A DNA stretch of 64,000 nucleotides from Gammaproteobacteria bacterium (lineage in GTDB: Bacteria; Pseudomonadota; Gammaproteobacteria; Pseudomonadales; Cellvibrionaceae). This document shows positions 33,736 to 43,191 of this stretch, piece by piece. The stretch spans positions 104,989 to 168,988 of the forward strand of contig JAGKWO010000005.1 of assembly GCA_021151835.1 (NCBI GenBank), in the 5' to 3' direction. Positions within the stretch are counted from its first letter, which is position 1, and every line of letters starts with the position of its first letter. The notes under the pieces are model-generated. The model had not been told where the DNA came from and searched no databases. It saw only the letters and a program-made list of their open reading frames with translations. The translations under genes were made by a program, and so were the position numbers.

Positions 33736-36700
33736 TCAATTTGCTTCCGCCAATTGCTCCAGATTTTCACGGTCATGCTGATGGTCTTTTGCCAGCAACA
33801 TGTAAACCGAAGGCAATACGAACAATGTGAAGAAAGTACCGATCGTCATACCTAATACCAACACGATACCAATTGCGTTACGCGCCTCGGCACCGGCGCC
33901 TGCTGCGAAAATCAGTGGTGTATGGCCAGCGATAGTCGCAACACTGGTCATCATTACCGGACGCAGACGCAAAGATGATGCTTCACGAATTGCCTCCAGT
34001 TTAGCCATACCTTGTTCTTGCAGTTTATTCGCAAATTCCACTACCAATATTCCGTTACGCGCAATCAATCCCATCAGCGTTACCAAACCAACTTGCGAAT
34101 AAATATTCAACGTACTGGTAAAACCATTGGTAAAGAACGGAATCGGCATAGGAATCTTGAGGAAGGTGAACAACAGCGCGCCAAACATCGCCAAAGGTAC
34201 CGATCCGGCAAGAATCACCAAGGGATCGCGGAAGCTGTTGTATTGCGCTGCCAGCACCAGGAAGATCATCACAATCGCCATCAGGAACGCTGGCAGGAAA
34301 GTATTACCTTCACGCTTCAACTGACGTGATTCACCGGTGTAATCAATGGTGTAACTCTTCGGCAGGATTTTACGCACTTCGGTTTCCAGGTGCGCTAATG
34401 CCTGCCCCAGTGGAACACCGGGAACACCGCTGATTTTCACCGCATTCAATTGCTGCATACGGTTGATAGTACGCGGCTCGGTGGTATGGCTAATACTCGC
34501 AACCTGATCCAGGCGAATCAAATTGCCATCCGGCCCGGTTACGTACAAATTAGCCAGGTCATCCGGATTCAAACGCCCCACCCGCTTAACCTGCGGGATC
34601 ACCTTGTAACTTTGTCCAGCCATATTGAAACGATTGACGTAACCACCACCCAACAACGTGCCGACATCATTGGTTACGGTTTGCAAGTCAAGGCCAAGGT
34701 CTGCCACTTTTTCGCGGTCAATACTCAACTTGTAATCAGGCTGGTCAACTTTCACATCCAGAGTCTGGAAGTAGAACATACCTGACTTGACCATGATTTC
34801 CTGTACCTTCAATGCATAGTCATAAATCTCTTTGATGTCTGCAGTAGATGCCAATACAAATTCAACCGGGAATTGCCCGCCACCTGGCAACGCCGGCGGC
34901 GTAATTGGGAGAATTTTCACCCCTGCAACATCTGCCAGCTTCTGTTGCACTTCCGGCATGATTTCAAATACATCACGATCGCGATCTTCCCATGGTTTGG
35001 TAACCATGCCGGAGAAGCCGCCCGTTGGCATTGTCAGTTGGAAAGTAAACGCTGTCTCCGGCACACTCATGAATGCTTCGTTAACCTGCTTGCCGTAATG
35101 CGATGACTGATCAACTGTCGAGTTAGCCTGCGCATCAACAATACCAAAAATAACGCCCTGATCCTCGGTCGGGGCAAGTTCTTTAGGTGACATGTTGTAG
35201 AGCGGGAAACACAAGATTGTTATACCAATCCAGAAAATATAAACGCCCATGCGGTTTTGCAGGCTGATATGTAATTTTTCGCCATACCAGGTGCGGAAGC
35301 GTTCAAATGGTTTCTCCAATGGTGCGCCAAGACCTTTGTGTGGTTTCAGCATGCGCGAACCCAGCATCGGTGACAAAGTGATAGCCACAATAGCTGAAAT
35401 AGTCACAGCCCCGGCAAGGGTGATAGCGAATTCCCTGAACAGGGATCCAATCAACCCCCCTTGCAAACCGATCGGGATATATACCGAAGCAAGCGTAACT
35501 GTCATCGCCAAAATAGGACCGGCTAATTCACGCGCAGAAATAATTGCCGCCTGGAAAGGTTTCATTCCATCCTGGATATGACGCTCGATGTTTTCCACCA
35601 TCACAATTGCATCGTCCACCACCAAACCCACGCAAAGCACAATAGAGAGAAGTGTGAGTAAGTTCAGCGAGAAGCCGCAAATCTGCATAATGAAAAGTGC
35701 ACCAACCAGTGACAGGGGAATCGCCAATACCGGAATAATTACCGAACGGCTAAACCCAAGGAACAGGAAGATAACAATCACGATAATCAGCAAGGTTTCT
35801 GATAGCGTTTTAATAACTTCATGGATAGCGGCATCAATATATTCGGTTGAATCGTAGGCGACTGTTCCGGTCAGGCCTGTCGGTAATTCCGCCTTAATGG
35901 CTTCCATCTCTTTATTAACGGCTTTCATTACATCCAATGCGTTCGCATTAGGCGCAACCCATACCCCCATAAATACCGCAGTATCGCCCGAATAGTTAAC
36001 GACCGTATCGTAATTTTCTGCGCCCAGTGCTACATCAGCAATGTCGCTCAAACGGATGATCCCATCGGCGGAATTGCGAATAACCAGTTGCTTGAATTCA
36101 TCAACACTTTTCAGGTCTGTATCCGCACGCAGGTTTACTTGCGTATAAGAACCGCGCGTTTGCCCTACCGCCGCTTGCACGTTGTTCGCCGCCAGGGCAG
36201 CGCGAACTTGTACCGGGGTAATATTTAACGCTGCCATGCGTTCCGGTTTGAGCCAGATGCGCATCGCAAAAGTTCTTCCACCCAATACATCAGCTTTTTG
36301 CACACCGGCAACCGCTGTTAACCGGGGTTGGATAGAACGGGTTAAAAAATCCGTAATCTGGTTTTGCTCAAGAATTTCCGAACTGAAACTCAAATACGCC
36401 GCCGCAAACTGCGAGTCCGCCGCTTCAATACGGATTGCAGGCACTTCCGCTTCCGGAGGCAAATCACCTCGCACCTGATTTACCTTGGCCGAAATTTCGG
36501 TCATGGCTTTCAAGGGGTCATAATTCAAGCGCAAATGGGCTGTGACGGTAGACATACCCATCGCACTTTGCGATTCGATGTAATCAATCCCACCGGCAGA
36601 TGCAATAGCTCGTTCGATTGGCGTGGTGATAAATCCGCGCACCAACTCGGCATTGGCACCTACGTATACGGTGTTGATAATAATGACGGAGATATCACTG

Positions 36701-36816
36701 CGGGGATATTGACGCACAGTCAGGTTATTACCCGCCTGTATCCCCAAAATTAAAATAAGCAGGCTCACCACAATGGCGAGAACCGGACGCTTAATAAAAA
36801 TATCGGTAAATTTCAT
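33736..36816 (-). CDS. RND efflux pump inner-membrane permease (HAE1 type), first operon
   Basis: A 1026-residue proton-driven drug exporter of the AcrB/MexB class. It starts with the cytoplasmic FIKRPVLAIVV helix, and two large periplasmic loops split twelve membrane helices into two halves. TM4 has GLVVDDAIVMVENIERH with the two adjacent aspartates used for proton relay, and the last third has LVTLMGLIARNGILVVEFAN. Substrates cannot be predicted. It is encoded 85 bases after its fusion protein. No TolC-like gene is nearby, so the outer channel must come from elsewhere. Confidence 0.95.
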   Translation of the reverse strand: MKFTDIFIKRPVLAIVVSLLILILGIQAGNNLTVRQYPRSDISVIIINTVYVGANAELVRGFITTPIERAIASAGGIDYIESQSAMGMSTVTAHLRLNYDPLKAMTEISAKVNQVRGDLPPEAEVPAIRIEAADSQFAAAYLSFSSEILEQNQITDFLTRSIQPRLTAVAGVQKADVLGGRTFAMRIWLKPERMAALNITPVQVRAALAANNVQAAVGQTRGSYTQVNLRADTDLKSVDEFKQLVIRNSADGIIRLSDIADVALGAENYDTVVNYSGDTAVFMGVWVAPNANALDVMKAVNKEMEAIKAELPTGLTGTVAYDSTEYIDAAIHEVIKTLSETLLIIVIVIFLFLGFSRSVIIPVLAIPLSLVGALFIMQICGFSLNLLTLLSIVLCVGLVVDDAIVMVENIERHIQDGMKPFQAAIISARELAGPILAMTVTLASVYIPIGLQGGLIGSLFREFAITLAGAVTISAIVAITLSPMLGSRMLKPHKGLGAPLEKPFERFRTWYGEKLHISLQNRMGVYIFWIGITILCFPLYNMSPKELAPTEDQGVIFGIVDAQANSTVDQSSHYGKQVNEAFMSVPETAFTFQLTMPTGGFSGMVTKPWEDRDRDVFEIMPEVQQKLADVAGVKILPITPPALPGGGQFPVEFVLASTADIKEIYDYALKVQEIMVKSGMFYFQTLDVKVDQPDYKLSIDREKVADLGLDLQTVTNDVGTLLGGGYVNRFNMAGQSYKVIPQVKRVGRLNPDDLANLYVTGPDGNLIRLDQVASISHTTEPRTINRMQQLNAVKISGVPGVPLGQALAHLETEVRKILPKSYTIDYTGESRQLKREGNTFLPAFLMAIVMIFLVLAAQYNSFRDPLVILAGSVPLAMFGALLFTFLKIPMPIPFFTNGFTSTLNIYSQVGLVTLMGLIARNGILVVEFANKLQEQGMAKLEAIREASSLRLRPVMMTSVATIAGHTPLIFAAGAGAEARNAIGIVLVLGMTIGTFFTLFVLPSVYMLLAKDHQHDRENLEQLAEAN

Positions 36817-36855
36817 AAGTTAGGCTCATGGGCTTTTTGGCTTATGGATTAAATA

Positions 36856-36893
36856 GTCTGGATTTGCACTCGCCCCGACAGGGGCGAGCAGAC
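36856..36893 (-). other. Hairpin between fusion-protein and permease genes
   Basis: CTCGCCCC and GGGGCGAG (36869-36876, 36881-36888) form a perfect 8-bp stem with a 4-base loop. GTCTG and CAGAC (36856-36860, 36889-36893) can extend it after a bulge. There is no T run, so it may affect mRNA stability or relative expression rather than stop transcription. Confidence 0.6.
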
Positions 36894-36901
36894 CGCACAA
36901 A

Positions 36902-38026
36902 TTAGCTATCAGCAGGTGTTGGCTCGAGCTTGTATTCCGGGGTTGGTAATTTGCTTACAGTCACTGTCTGGCCATTTAACAATTTAAATGCACCGGCACT
37001 GGCAACTACATCACCGGCCTTCAAACCATCAACAATCTCAACAAAATCCCCACGCGCTTTACCCAGGCGCACAAATTGCTGGCGCGCTTTAAAGGTGCCT
37101 GCTTTTTGATCTTTTTCGATAACAAAAACCGTATCACCAAAAGGAGCATAAATAACTGCAGTACTAGGTACCGCCAGAACTTCCTGGGGATCTGACAGTG
37201 TTACTTTGGTCTCAACGGCCATACCTGGGATCAACTGGTTTTTATCGTTCTGCAAATAAGACTGAACAATGGCATTGCGCGTTACTGAACTGATTTCTGC
37301 ACCAATAGCGGTAATTTGCCCTTTGATAGTTGCATCAGAACCATCACCAACATTGACTTCGACTGGCAAACCGCGATTCATTTGCACCAACCAGAATTGC
37401 GGCACCGGGAAATTGACACGCACACTATTGGTTGCCTGGAGGGATACAATTGCACCACCAACTTGCAAGTCTTCACCAAGATCAACCTGACGAATCCCCA
37501 GGCGTCCGTCAAAAGGTGCACGCACCAGCTTTTTCTCTAAAGTGGCTTGCAAATCCCCTACATCACCCTGTGCGGATTCCATTTGCTGTATCGCAGTATC
37601 CAGCTCGCTTTGAGAAACGGTATTGCGCTTGCGCAACTCAACCAAACGCTCATGATTGGATTTAGCCAGACGCAGGCGAGCTTCAGCCGCGCTCAACTGC
37701 GCTTGCTCATTACCGGATTCCTGCACGAGAATCACCGTACCTTTTTTAACCTGCTCGCCGGATTTAAAACGGATCTCTTTTACTTTGCCAGCGACCTCCG
37801 CCGTAATAACAATACCTTCCGATGCCTCGACAGTACCCATTGCGGTATAACTGTTCGGCCACTTTTGAACCTCGGTGGTAAAGGTGCTGACTGTCTCCGA
37901 AGGTGGTGGAGTGTTTTCACCTGCACTTACCATTGCGGCAATTTGGCCGCCTTTAATACCGCCAACAATCAACACAATTCCTATAAGGCTTGCTACAGCA
38001 ACGCCGATTGATTTCACATTGTTCAT
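36902..38026 (-). CDS. RND efflux periplasmic adaptor (membrane fusion protein), first operon
   Basis: Links the permease to an outer-membrane channel. From the ATG at 38026 (374 residues) an N-terminal anchor (IGVAVASLIGIVLIVGGI) is followed by the split lipoyl half EVAGKVKEIRFKSGEQVKKG, a coiled-coil hairpin (about 105-165), the second half LVRAPFDGRLGIRQVDLGE, and beta-barrel and membrane-proximal domains. An in-frame start at 38191 would add 55 residues of unlikely sequence before the anchor. An operator-like palindrome lies about 200 bases upstream. Confidence 0.93.
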   Translation of the reverse strand: MNNVKSIGVAVASLIGIVLIVGGIKGGQIAAMVSAGENTPPPSETVSTFTTEVQKWPNSYTAMGTVEASEGIVITAEVAGKVKEIRFKSGEQVKKGTVILVQESGNEQAQLSAAEARLRLAKSNHERLVELRKRNTVSQSELDTAIQQMESAQGDVGDLQATLEKKLVRAPFDGRLGIRQVDLGEDLQVGGAIVSLQATNSVRVNFPVPQFWLVQMNRGLPVEVNVGDGSDATIKGQITAIGAEISSVTRNAIVQSYLQNDKNQLIPGMAVETKVTLSDPQEVLAVPSTAVIYAPFGDTVFVIEKDQKAGTFKARQQFVRLGKARGDFVEIVDGLKAGDVVASAGAFKLLNGQTVTVSKLPTPEYKLEPTPADS

Positions 38027-38231
38027 AGATGAGGAACCATTGAGAGGAGAAAAGAGATCACTATCAGGGACTGCACAAGACATGCGGGAGGGAGGGCGAT
38101 AAATCGACGGTATCCCAACCATAACTTCGGCATTTTTCAGCCAAAGAATTGTTGCACAGCCACGGATAAAACCAAAATCAACAAATGTCACAAAATGTAA
38201 CGATTAATTAATTGATTTGGTTATCAAAAAA

Positions 38232-38255
38232 CCAGCCGACCATCTGGTCGGTCGG
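38232..38255. promoter_or_regulatory. Operator-like palindrome upstream of the RND operon
   Basis: CCAGCCGACCA (38232-38242) and TGGTCGGTCGG (38245-38255) form an inverted repeat with 2 mismatches over 11-bp arms and a 2-base centre. The repeated GTCGG units resemble TetR-family operators found near efflux genes. No TetR gene is in the window next to it. Confidence 0.5.
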
Positions 38256-38404
38256 CAAATCATATTCCCTTTTGAATGACAGTTCCAAGAAATTGTTAGG
38301 CTTAACAACAATTCATGACATTCATCATCGGAATACTCTGGCTATTATCAACAGATGTGCGCCAAAAAATGTCAGGAGGCACTGTGAGGCACTGTGTTGA
38401 AGCG

Positions 38405-38833
38405 TTAATCAATATAGGTCAGACGCGGTTCGCGGATACCCAGGCAACCAACGTCCGGAAGCTTGTCAACAGTATAAGCATCACCGGTTATTTGCTGCAG
38501 GAAAGCGCATAATTTTCCACACTGGGTGGTAGAACCTATAAAAGCATCGCCCTCTACAATCACCAGGTTTGCATGATCCTTAAGTGAAACATGCGCACCC
38601 GACATCCACTGCCCCATTGCCTGAATATGAATGCGGATAATTCCATAATTGTATCGCTGGATGGTTTCCAGCTTCGGAATAAATTGCCGATAACCGGGAC
38701 CCGCGGTGAATGCAGATGAAGCACGAAAACGGCTACCAATAATTCCCGCAGAAAATAAGTGCCGTTCAATGAGTTGAGTCTTGTTAAATCCGACAAAAGA
38801 CTCGGGGTGAAAAACCATTGCAGTTTTGTACAT
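38405..38833 (-). CDS. Conserved-looking hypothetical protein
   Basis: A 142-residue protein with no recognised family. The most ordered part is in the middle and end (SGAHVSLKDHANLVIVEGDAF), which looks like mixed alpha/beta. There is no signal peptide or membrane helix. The ATG at 38833 has an AGGG element 6-9 bases upstream; another ATG 6 bases earlier is also possible. Cys residues in TTQCGKLC and DVGCLG might bind metal, but this is only a possibility. Confidence 0.55.
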   Translation of the reverse strand: MYKTAMVFHPESFVGFNKTQLIERHLFSAGIIGSRFRASSAFTAGPGYRQFIPKLETIQRYNYGIIRIHIQAMGQWMSGAHVSLKDHANLVIVEGDAFIGSTTQCGKLCAFLQQITGDAYTVDKLPDVGCLGIREPRLTYID

Positions 38834-38925
38834 AAACATCCCTGTGTTAATTCAGATTAGTGAGGAAACGAGAGCCTAGCAAAGGGTAAATAATGCAGTC
38901 AATCCAAAAAAATAATTGAGAGGAC

Positions 38926-38957
38926 AAAAAAAAGCGAATATTACTATTCGCTTTTTT
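38926..38957 (-). terminator. Terminator after the large lipoprotein gene
   Basis: AGCGAATA and TATTCGCT (38933-38940, 38945-38952) with a 4-base loop are flanked by A and T runs on both sides. It lies 23 bases after the lipoprotein stop and can also act in the plus direction. Confidence 0.85.
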
Positions 38958-38980
38958 GATTCAGGTTAGCAGTTTAAAAA

Positions 38981-41203
38981 TCACTCAACATTGCTTGAGT
39001 TTACAATCCACCCCTGTAAAACCCCTTTGGTATTTTTTCCATCACTGACTTCGCCTTTGATTGAATAACTAAAATATTCAGTGGGCGCAGGAACCGGCAA
39101 ACCATGTTTGATAGCAACTGTTGCCGAGCGCATCGCACCAAAAGATTCAAATGCGCTTTCTTCGACAGTACCGTCAAAATGCTTAACAAGGGTATTGGTT
39201 CTAATATCAACAATATCGAATGAATAGGTAAGCGGGAAATTCTTACCTGAATAAAACAGGTCGATATTCAGGATACTAGTATCCTCTTCCGTGCCATAAA
39301 CGAATCCCCACGGCTTGAGTGAAACCGTTAAATCCTTGAACTGGACTTTTTTACCATCATCGGTAATTTCATCTGCACCCTTAATGTTATTTACATTTGC
39401 CAATGGCTGCTTGGTCAAACCCGGGTCCGATAAATATTCAGAAAACCAACTGGTGTAATCCAATATGCGGTAGTCCTGTGCGCAGAACAAATTCATCGCA
39501 TAGGTACCATCAGCTTTTGTGTAGGCATAAGCTCCGGAGTAAATGAATTCCTGGTCATTTTCGGGATAGGCGATAATCAATCCCTCGGCAAAAGGCGCGG
39601 AATCCGGATTAAGCAATTTTCCTTCGAGGGTGCAGCGCGCAGGAACCGCTAAAGTGACGGGAACTACAGGAGCAGTATTAGCGCAAGCGGCTGCTGAAAG
39701 TTCGATTGGCTTTTGCAGAAGCGTGCCGTCTACCAGGGAATATACCGATAGATTTGCGCTGCTATCTGTGTCGCTATTATCAAGCTTGACCAACGAAACT
39801 TTTAGCTGCCCTTGTGCATCAGTAACAAAACTGGAAGCGGAAAAACTACGATCATTATCGTCATCAGAGACATAAGCATAAGCTCCCACCAACGGTGAGC
39901 CACCCTCATCAAGCAACTTTAAATTTGCACACACGGTTTGCGGTTCATCGAACACCAATGGGTAATCCAGATTCCACCAGTTACTAATGAAGATTTCATT
40001 GGTGACTTTGATTTCGAGCGTGTAACTCACCGAACCACACGCAAAGCTATTAAAGCCAGACGGGATAATTACCCCCGCTTCATCATACACACTGCCCTGC
40101 CCTAATAAATCCCACAAGCCGGACGTGGGATTATAGGTATACACCGGAATCTGGAAACCATCCTGACTCTTGTCAGAATCACCCATAGTTGCCAGGGACT
40201 TACAACTTTCCTCAGGAACAAGACGGTTGATAACCACAGGGTCTGCGGCTTGCGTTTTTTGTTTGCGGCCTGATTTTTCCGCTTTAAGTCGCTCTGCACG
40301 CGCTTTTTGTGCAACTTGCTTTAAAGACACACCAGTGTCTGTTGTGATATCGGCGTAGTTAAATGCAATGGACAATAATTTATTACCATCGCTATCTTCA
40401 TAGGCACCGGGAAAATATGCCGCTTCTTCAGGTTGCGTGGGATCATAGGCTTTCATACGTACATTTAAATTGTCGGTACCGGGAGGCAGCGCAGATTGCG
40501 GGATAAAAACACTGAGCTCCTGACCTTGGGCAGTACCAGTCTCACCCAATGAATTGTCGCTGACACTCACATTGAATCCATTCACCGTAACACCGGATAC
40601 CGTCTGCGCTTGCGCTGCACTTATGTTGGCCTGTGGTAATTCCGATAATTCTGCGGACAACTCAATGGTTTCAGCAACATCAAAACGCCGCGCAAAATCG
40701 GTGTAACCCGGCTTGGAAATGTGCACAACAACAAATGCCGCACCAGTAGCACTCAATTGATCGGAAAATCCGTGCCGGCTATCCAAACCGACCGACTCCA
40801 GCACCTGGGATCGATTCGATTTAATGACATCCTGATTCTCATTTAACAACGACACTTCCACACTGATATCACTTGTCAGCGCACCAGCCTGCACTACACC
40901 TTCTTCATCTTTAATGGATAAGTTTCCGGAGACCTTAACACTTGCTGCCGTAGCAACTGATGATTGTGATGATGACAAACTACTGGGTTGGATGCTGGAT
41001 GAACTGGATACCAACACCGACGACAATGAAGACGCGGATGATAGGCTCGAGGAAATTATTGAAGTTGATACAGAAGAAGAAATTGTGCTGCTGGAAGAAC
41101 TTGAGCCGGGCTCTTGTTTTCCGCCACCAGAACCGCCACCACAAGCCCCCAGGGACATGAGGGAAAATAATAATGCAGGTTTTATAATGCGCTTAATTAA
41201 CAT
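38981..41203 (-). CDS. Large surface lipoprotein with poly-Ser linker
   Basis: A 740-residue protein. The start at 41203 has an AAGGAG site 9 bases upstream and gives a lipoprotein signal ending SLMSLGAC, followed by glycines. A Ser-rich linker of about 50 residues comes next, as in Cellvibrio/Saccharophagus envelope and carbohydrate-active enzymes. The rest looks like a series of beta-sandwich domains of the carboxypeptidase-regulatory or Ig-like type (VKVSGNLSIKDEEG, CTLEGKLLNPDSAPFAEGLI, YTKADGTYAMNLFCA). No catalytic motif was recognised. The role may be in surface binding or cell-wall contact. Confidence 0.85.
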   Translation of the reverse strand: MLIKRIIKPALLFSLMSLGACGGGSGGGKQEPGSSSSSSTISSSVSTSIISSSLSSASSLSSVLVSSSSSIQPSSLSSSQSSVATAASVKVSGNLSIKDEEGVVQAGALTSDISVEVSLLNENQDVIKSNRSQVLESVGLDSRHGFSDQLSATGAAFVVVHISKPGYTDFARRFDVAETIELSAELSELPQANISAAQAQTVSGVTVNGFNVSVSDNSLGETGTAQGQELSVFIPQSALPPGTDNLNVRMKAYDPTQPEEAAYFPGAYEDSDGNKLLSIAFNYADITTDTGVSLKQVAQKARAERLKAEKSGRKQKTQAADPVVINRLVPEESCKSLATMGDSDKSQDGFQIPVYTYNPTSGLWDLLGQGSVYDEAGVIIPSGFNSFACGSVSYTLEIKVTNEIFISNWWNLDYPLVFDEPQTVCANLKLLDEGGSPLVGAYAYVSDDDNDRSFSASSFVTDAQGQLKVSLVKLDNSDTDSSANLSVYSLVDGTLLQKPIELSAAACANTAPVVPVTLAVPARCTLEGKLLNPDSAPFAEGLIIAYPENDQEFIYSGAYAYTKADGTYAMNLFCAQDYRILDYTSWFSEYLSDPGLTKQPLANVNNIKGADEITDDGKKVQFKDLTVSLKPWGFVYGTEEDTSILNIDLFYSGKNFPLTYSFDIVDIRTNTLVKHFDGTVEESAFESFGAMRSATVAIKHGLPVPAPTEYFSYSIKGEVSDGKNTKGVLQGWIVNSSNVE

Positions 41204-41509
41204 GATGTAGCTCCTTGTTGAATTGTTAATCGACATCCGCCGCAGCCTAGGCTGTGCAAGCTGAACGGTTTATTAATAGAGGTATTTACGCTCTATTGAA
41301 ATGAGTAAATGCAAAGTCCATCACATCAGCTAGTTTTTTGGTCACTTAAAACTGTGTGTCTCATGAGCTAAAAAGTAAACAAAACATTTTCTCAAATCTA
41401 TTGTTCTTTTTGCGCTGCCATTTTTTATCATCCTCCTCCAGATAGCAACGTTAATAAAATCAGTTAGAATCCCCGCACCATTATTCAAACTATTGATTAA
41501 GAGACCACT
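41204..41509. other. Intergenic region between divergent genes
   Basis: These 306 bases should hold the promoters of the lipoprotein and nudJ genes. A perfect 12-base palindrome (41243-41254) is present near the lipoprotein start. No gene is supported. Confidence 0.5.
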
Positions 41510-41947
41510 ATGACCTGGGCACCCCACATAACCGTTGCCACTATTGTTGAACGTGACAAGCGCTTTTTAATGGTGTACGAAGAATCTGATGGCAAAAAAG
41601 TTTACAACCAACCCGCCGGCCATTTGGACCCCAATGAAACATTGCATGAAGCAGCGATTCGCGAAACATTGGAAGAAACAGGATGGAACATCCAGCTAAC
41701 CGGTGTTGTCGGCGTAAATCTATACACAGCCCCCGCTAATGGCATCACCTATTTGCGCACGACGTTTATTGCAGACGCATTAAGTCACGATGCCAGCCGC
41801 CCGCTGGATACCGGCATTATTGAAGCCGTTTGGCTGACGTATGAGCAGTTGCTGGAGCGCAAAGAGCAACTGCGCAGCCCCATGACCCTGCAGATTATTG
41901 ATGATTACCTGGCTGGTCGCCGTTTCCCCTTGAGCGTTGTGGGTTAA
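41510..41947 (+). CDS. nudJ: Nudix phosphohydrolase NudJ
   Basis: A 145-residue Nudix enzyme. The Nudix box is GHLDPNETLHEA then RETLEETGW, with all catalytic glutamates. E. coli NudJ releases phosphate from thiamine pyrophosphate precursors and nucleoside di- and triphosphates. Its place just before mnmA matches the conserved nudJ-mnmA-hflD-purB order. A hairpin lies between it and mnmA, so part of the transcription may stop there. Confidence 0.93.
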   Translation: MTWAPHITVATIVERDKRFLMVYEESDGKKVYNQPAGHLDPNETLHEAAIRETLEETGWNIQLTGVVGVNLYTAPANGITYLRTTFIADALSHDASRPLDTGIIEAVWLTYEQLLERKEQLRSPMTLQIIDDYLAGRRFPLSVVG

Positions 41948-41983
41948 ACCTTATCCACCTTTAAGGTGGCAGTGACCGGCGCG

Positions 41984-42008
41984 GGCGGGTAAAATGCCCG
42001 CCTCTTTT
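41984..42008 (+). terminator. Terminator or attenuator between nudJ and mnmA
   Basis: GGCGGG (41984-41989) pairs with CCCGCC (41997-42002) across a 7-base loop, followed by TCTTTTTC. It ends about 22 bases before the mnmA start, so readthrough may be controlled. Confidence 0.55.
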
Positions 42009-42030
42009 TCTGAACTGCTGCTATTTCCTT

Positions 42031-43149
42031 ATGACTCAATCTTCCAATCCCGTAGTTTCAGCCGGTGCCCGCGTTATTGTAGGTATGTCTGGCGGTGTGG
42101 ATTCCTCCGTGTCAGCGCTTTTGCTAAAACAACAGGGATATCAGGTCGAAGGCCTGTTTATGAAAAATTGGGATGAGGATGACGGCACCGAGTATTGCAC
42201 TGCCAAAGCTGATTTAGCCGATGCACAGGTGGTTTGTGATCGCATCGGCATCAAACTGCATACAGCTAATTTCGCGGCCGAATACTGGGATAACGTCTTC
42301 GAGCACTTCCTTGAGGAATACAAGGCCGGGCGCACACCCAACCCGGACATCCTGTGCAATCGCGAAATCAAATTCAAAGTGTTCATGGAGTATGCACGCA
42401 TGCTGGGGGGCGAGCTTATTGCCACCGGTCACTATGTGCGCCGCGCAGACCGGGATGGACACACCTATCTGTTGAAGGGGCTGGACCCCAACAAAGACCA
42501 AAGTTACTTCCTTCATGCTGTAGGGGAAAACGAATTCGCCCACAGCCTCTTTCCGGTTGGTGAGCTGGAAAAACCTGAAGTGCGTCGTATTGCCGAGGAG
42601 CACGGGCTAATTACCCATAATAAAAAGGACAGCACCGGTATCTGCTTTATTGGCGAGCGCCGCTTCAAGGACTTCCTGCAACAGTATCTGCCAGCGCAAC
42701 CCGGCGAGATCCAAACCCCGGATGGCAACGTTATCGGCGAACACACCGGCCTGATGTACCACACAATTGGCCAACGCCAGGGCTTGGGAATCGGTGGCGT
42801 CAAAGGCGCTAATGAAGAGCCCTGGTTTGTTGCACAAAAGGATCTGGTGCGCAATGTATTGGTCGTAGTGCAAGGCACTGATCACCCGCTGCTATTTACC
42901 AATCATCTGATTGCCGGGCAGACCCATTGGATTAACGGTACCCCGCCCTCACATGAGGTGAGATGTACCGCTAAAACCCGCTATCGCCAACCGGACCAGG
43001 ATTGCCGGGTAAAAATCCTGGCTGATGGCACCCTGGATGTCATCTTCGACCAGCCCCAGCGCGCCGTCACACCAGGGCAGTCGGTGGTGTTCTATCAGGA
43101 CGATATTTGCCTGGGTGGCGCGGTCATCGAATCTACCGACAACCGCTAA
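42031..43149 (+). CDS. mnmA: tRNA-specific 2-thiouridylase MnmA
   Basis: Makes 2-thiouridine at position 34 of Lys, Glu and Gln tRNAs, using sulfur passed through TusE. The ATP-binding P-loop is GMSGGVDSSVSALLL. The two catalytic cysteines are in NPDILCNREIKF and DSTGICFIGER. The TIGQRQGLGIGG and WFVAQKD blocks are also present. At 372 residues it is full length. It is followed by hflD with a 42-base gap to the preferred hflD start. Confidence 0.97.
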   Translation: MTQSSNPVVSAGARVIVGMSGGVDSSVSALLLKQQGYQVEGLFMKNWDEDDGTEYCTAKADLADAQVVCDRIGIKLHTANFAAEYWDNVFEHFLEEYKAGRTPNPDILCNREIKFKVFMEYARMLGGELIATGHYVRRADRDGHTYLLKGLDPNKDQSYFLHAVGENEFAHSLFPVGELEKPEVRRIAEEHGLITHNKKDSTGICFIGERRFKDFLQQYLPAQPGEIQTPDGNVIGEHTGLMYHTIGQRQGLGIGGVKGANEEPWFVAQKDLVRNVLVVVQGTDHPLLFTNHLIAGQTHWINGTPPSHEVRCTAKTRYRQPDQDCRVKILADGTLDVIFDQPQRAVTPGQSVVFYQDDICLGGAVIESTDNR

Positions 43150-43191
43150 TACGATTTGTCGTTAACCTGTCTTAAGTATGAGAGAGATCGC

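Noticed and set aside
38377..38396. Two tandem copies of AGGCACTGTG
   Set aside because: Only two 10-base copies, no inverted ends or coding link; probably chance duplication.
40914..41210. Reading frame of 98 residues opposite the large lipoprotein gene
   Set aside because: It mirrors the Ser-rich linker and signal peptide; composition is an artefact.
41342..41527. 61-residue minus-strand frame upstream of nudJ
   Set aside because: No ribosome-binding site and it overlaps the nudJ start region.
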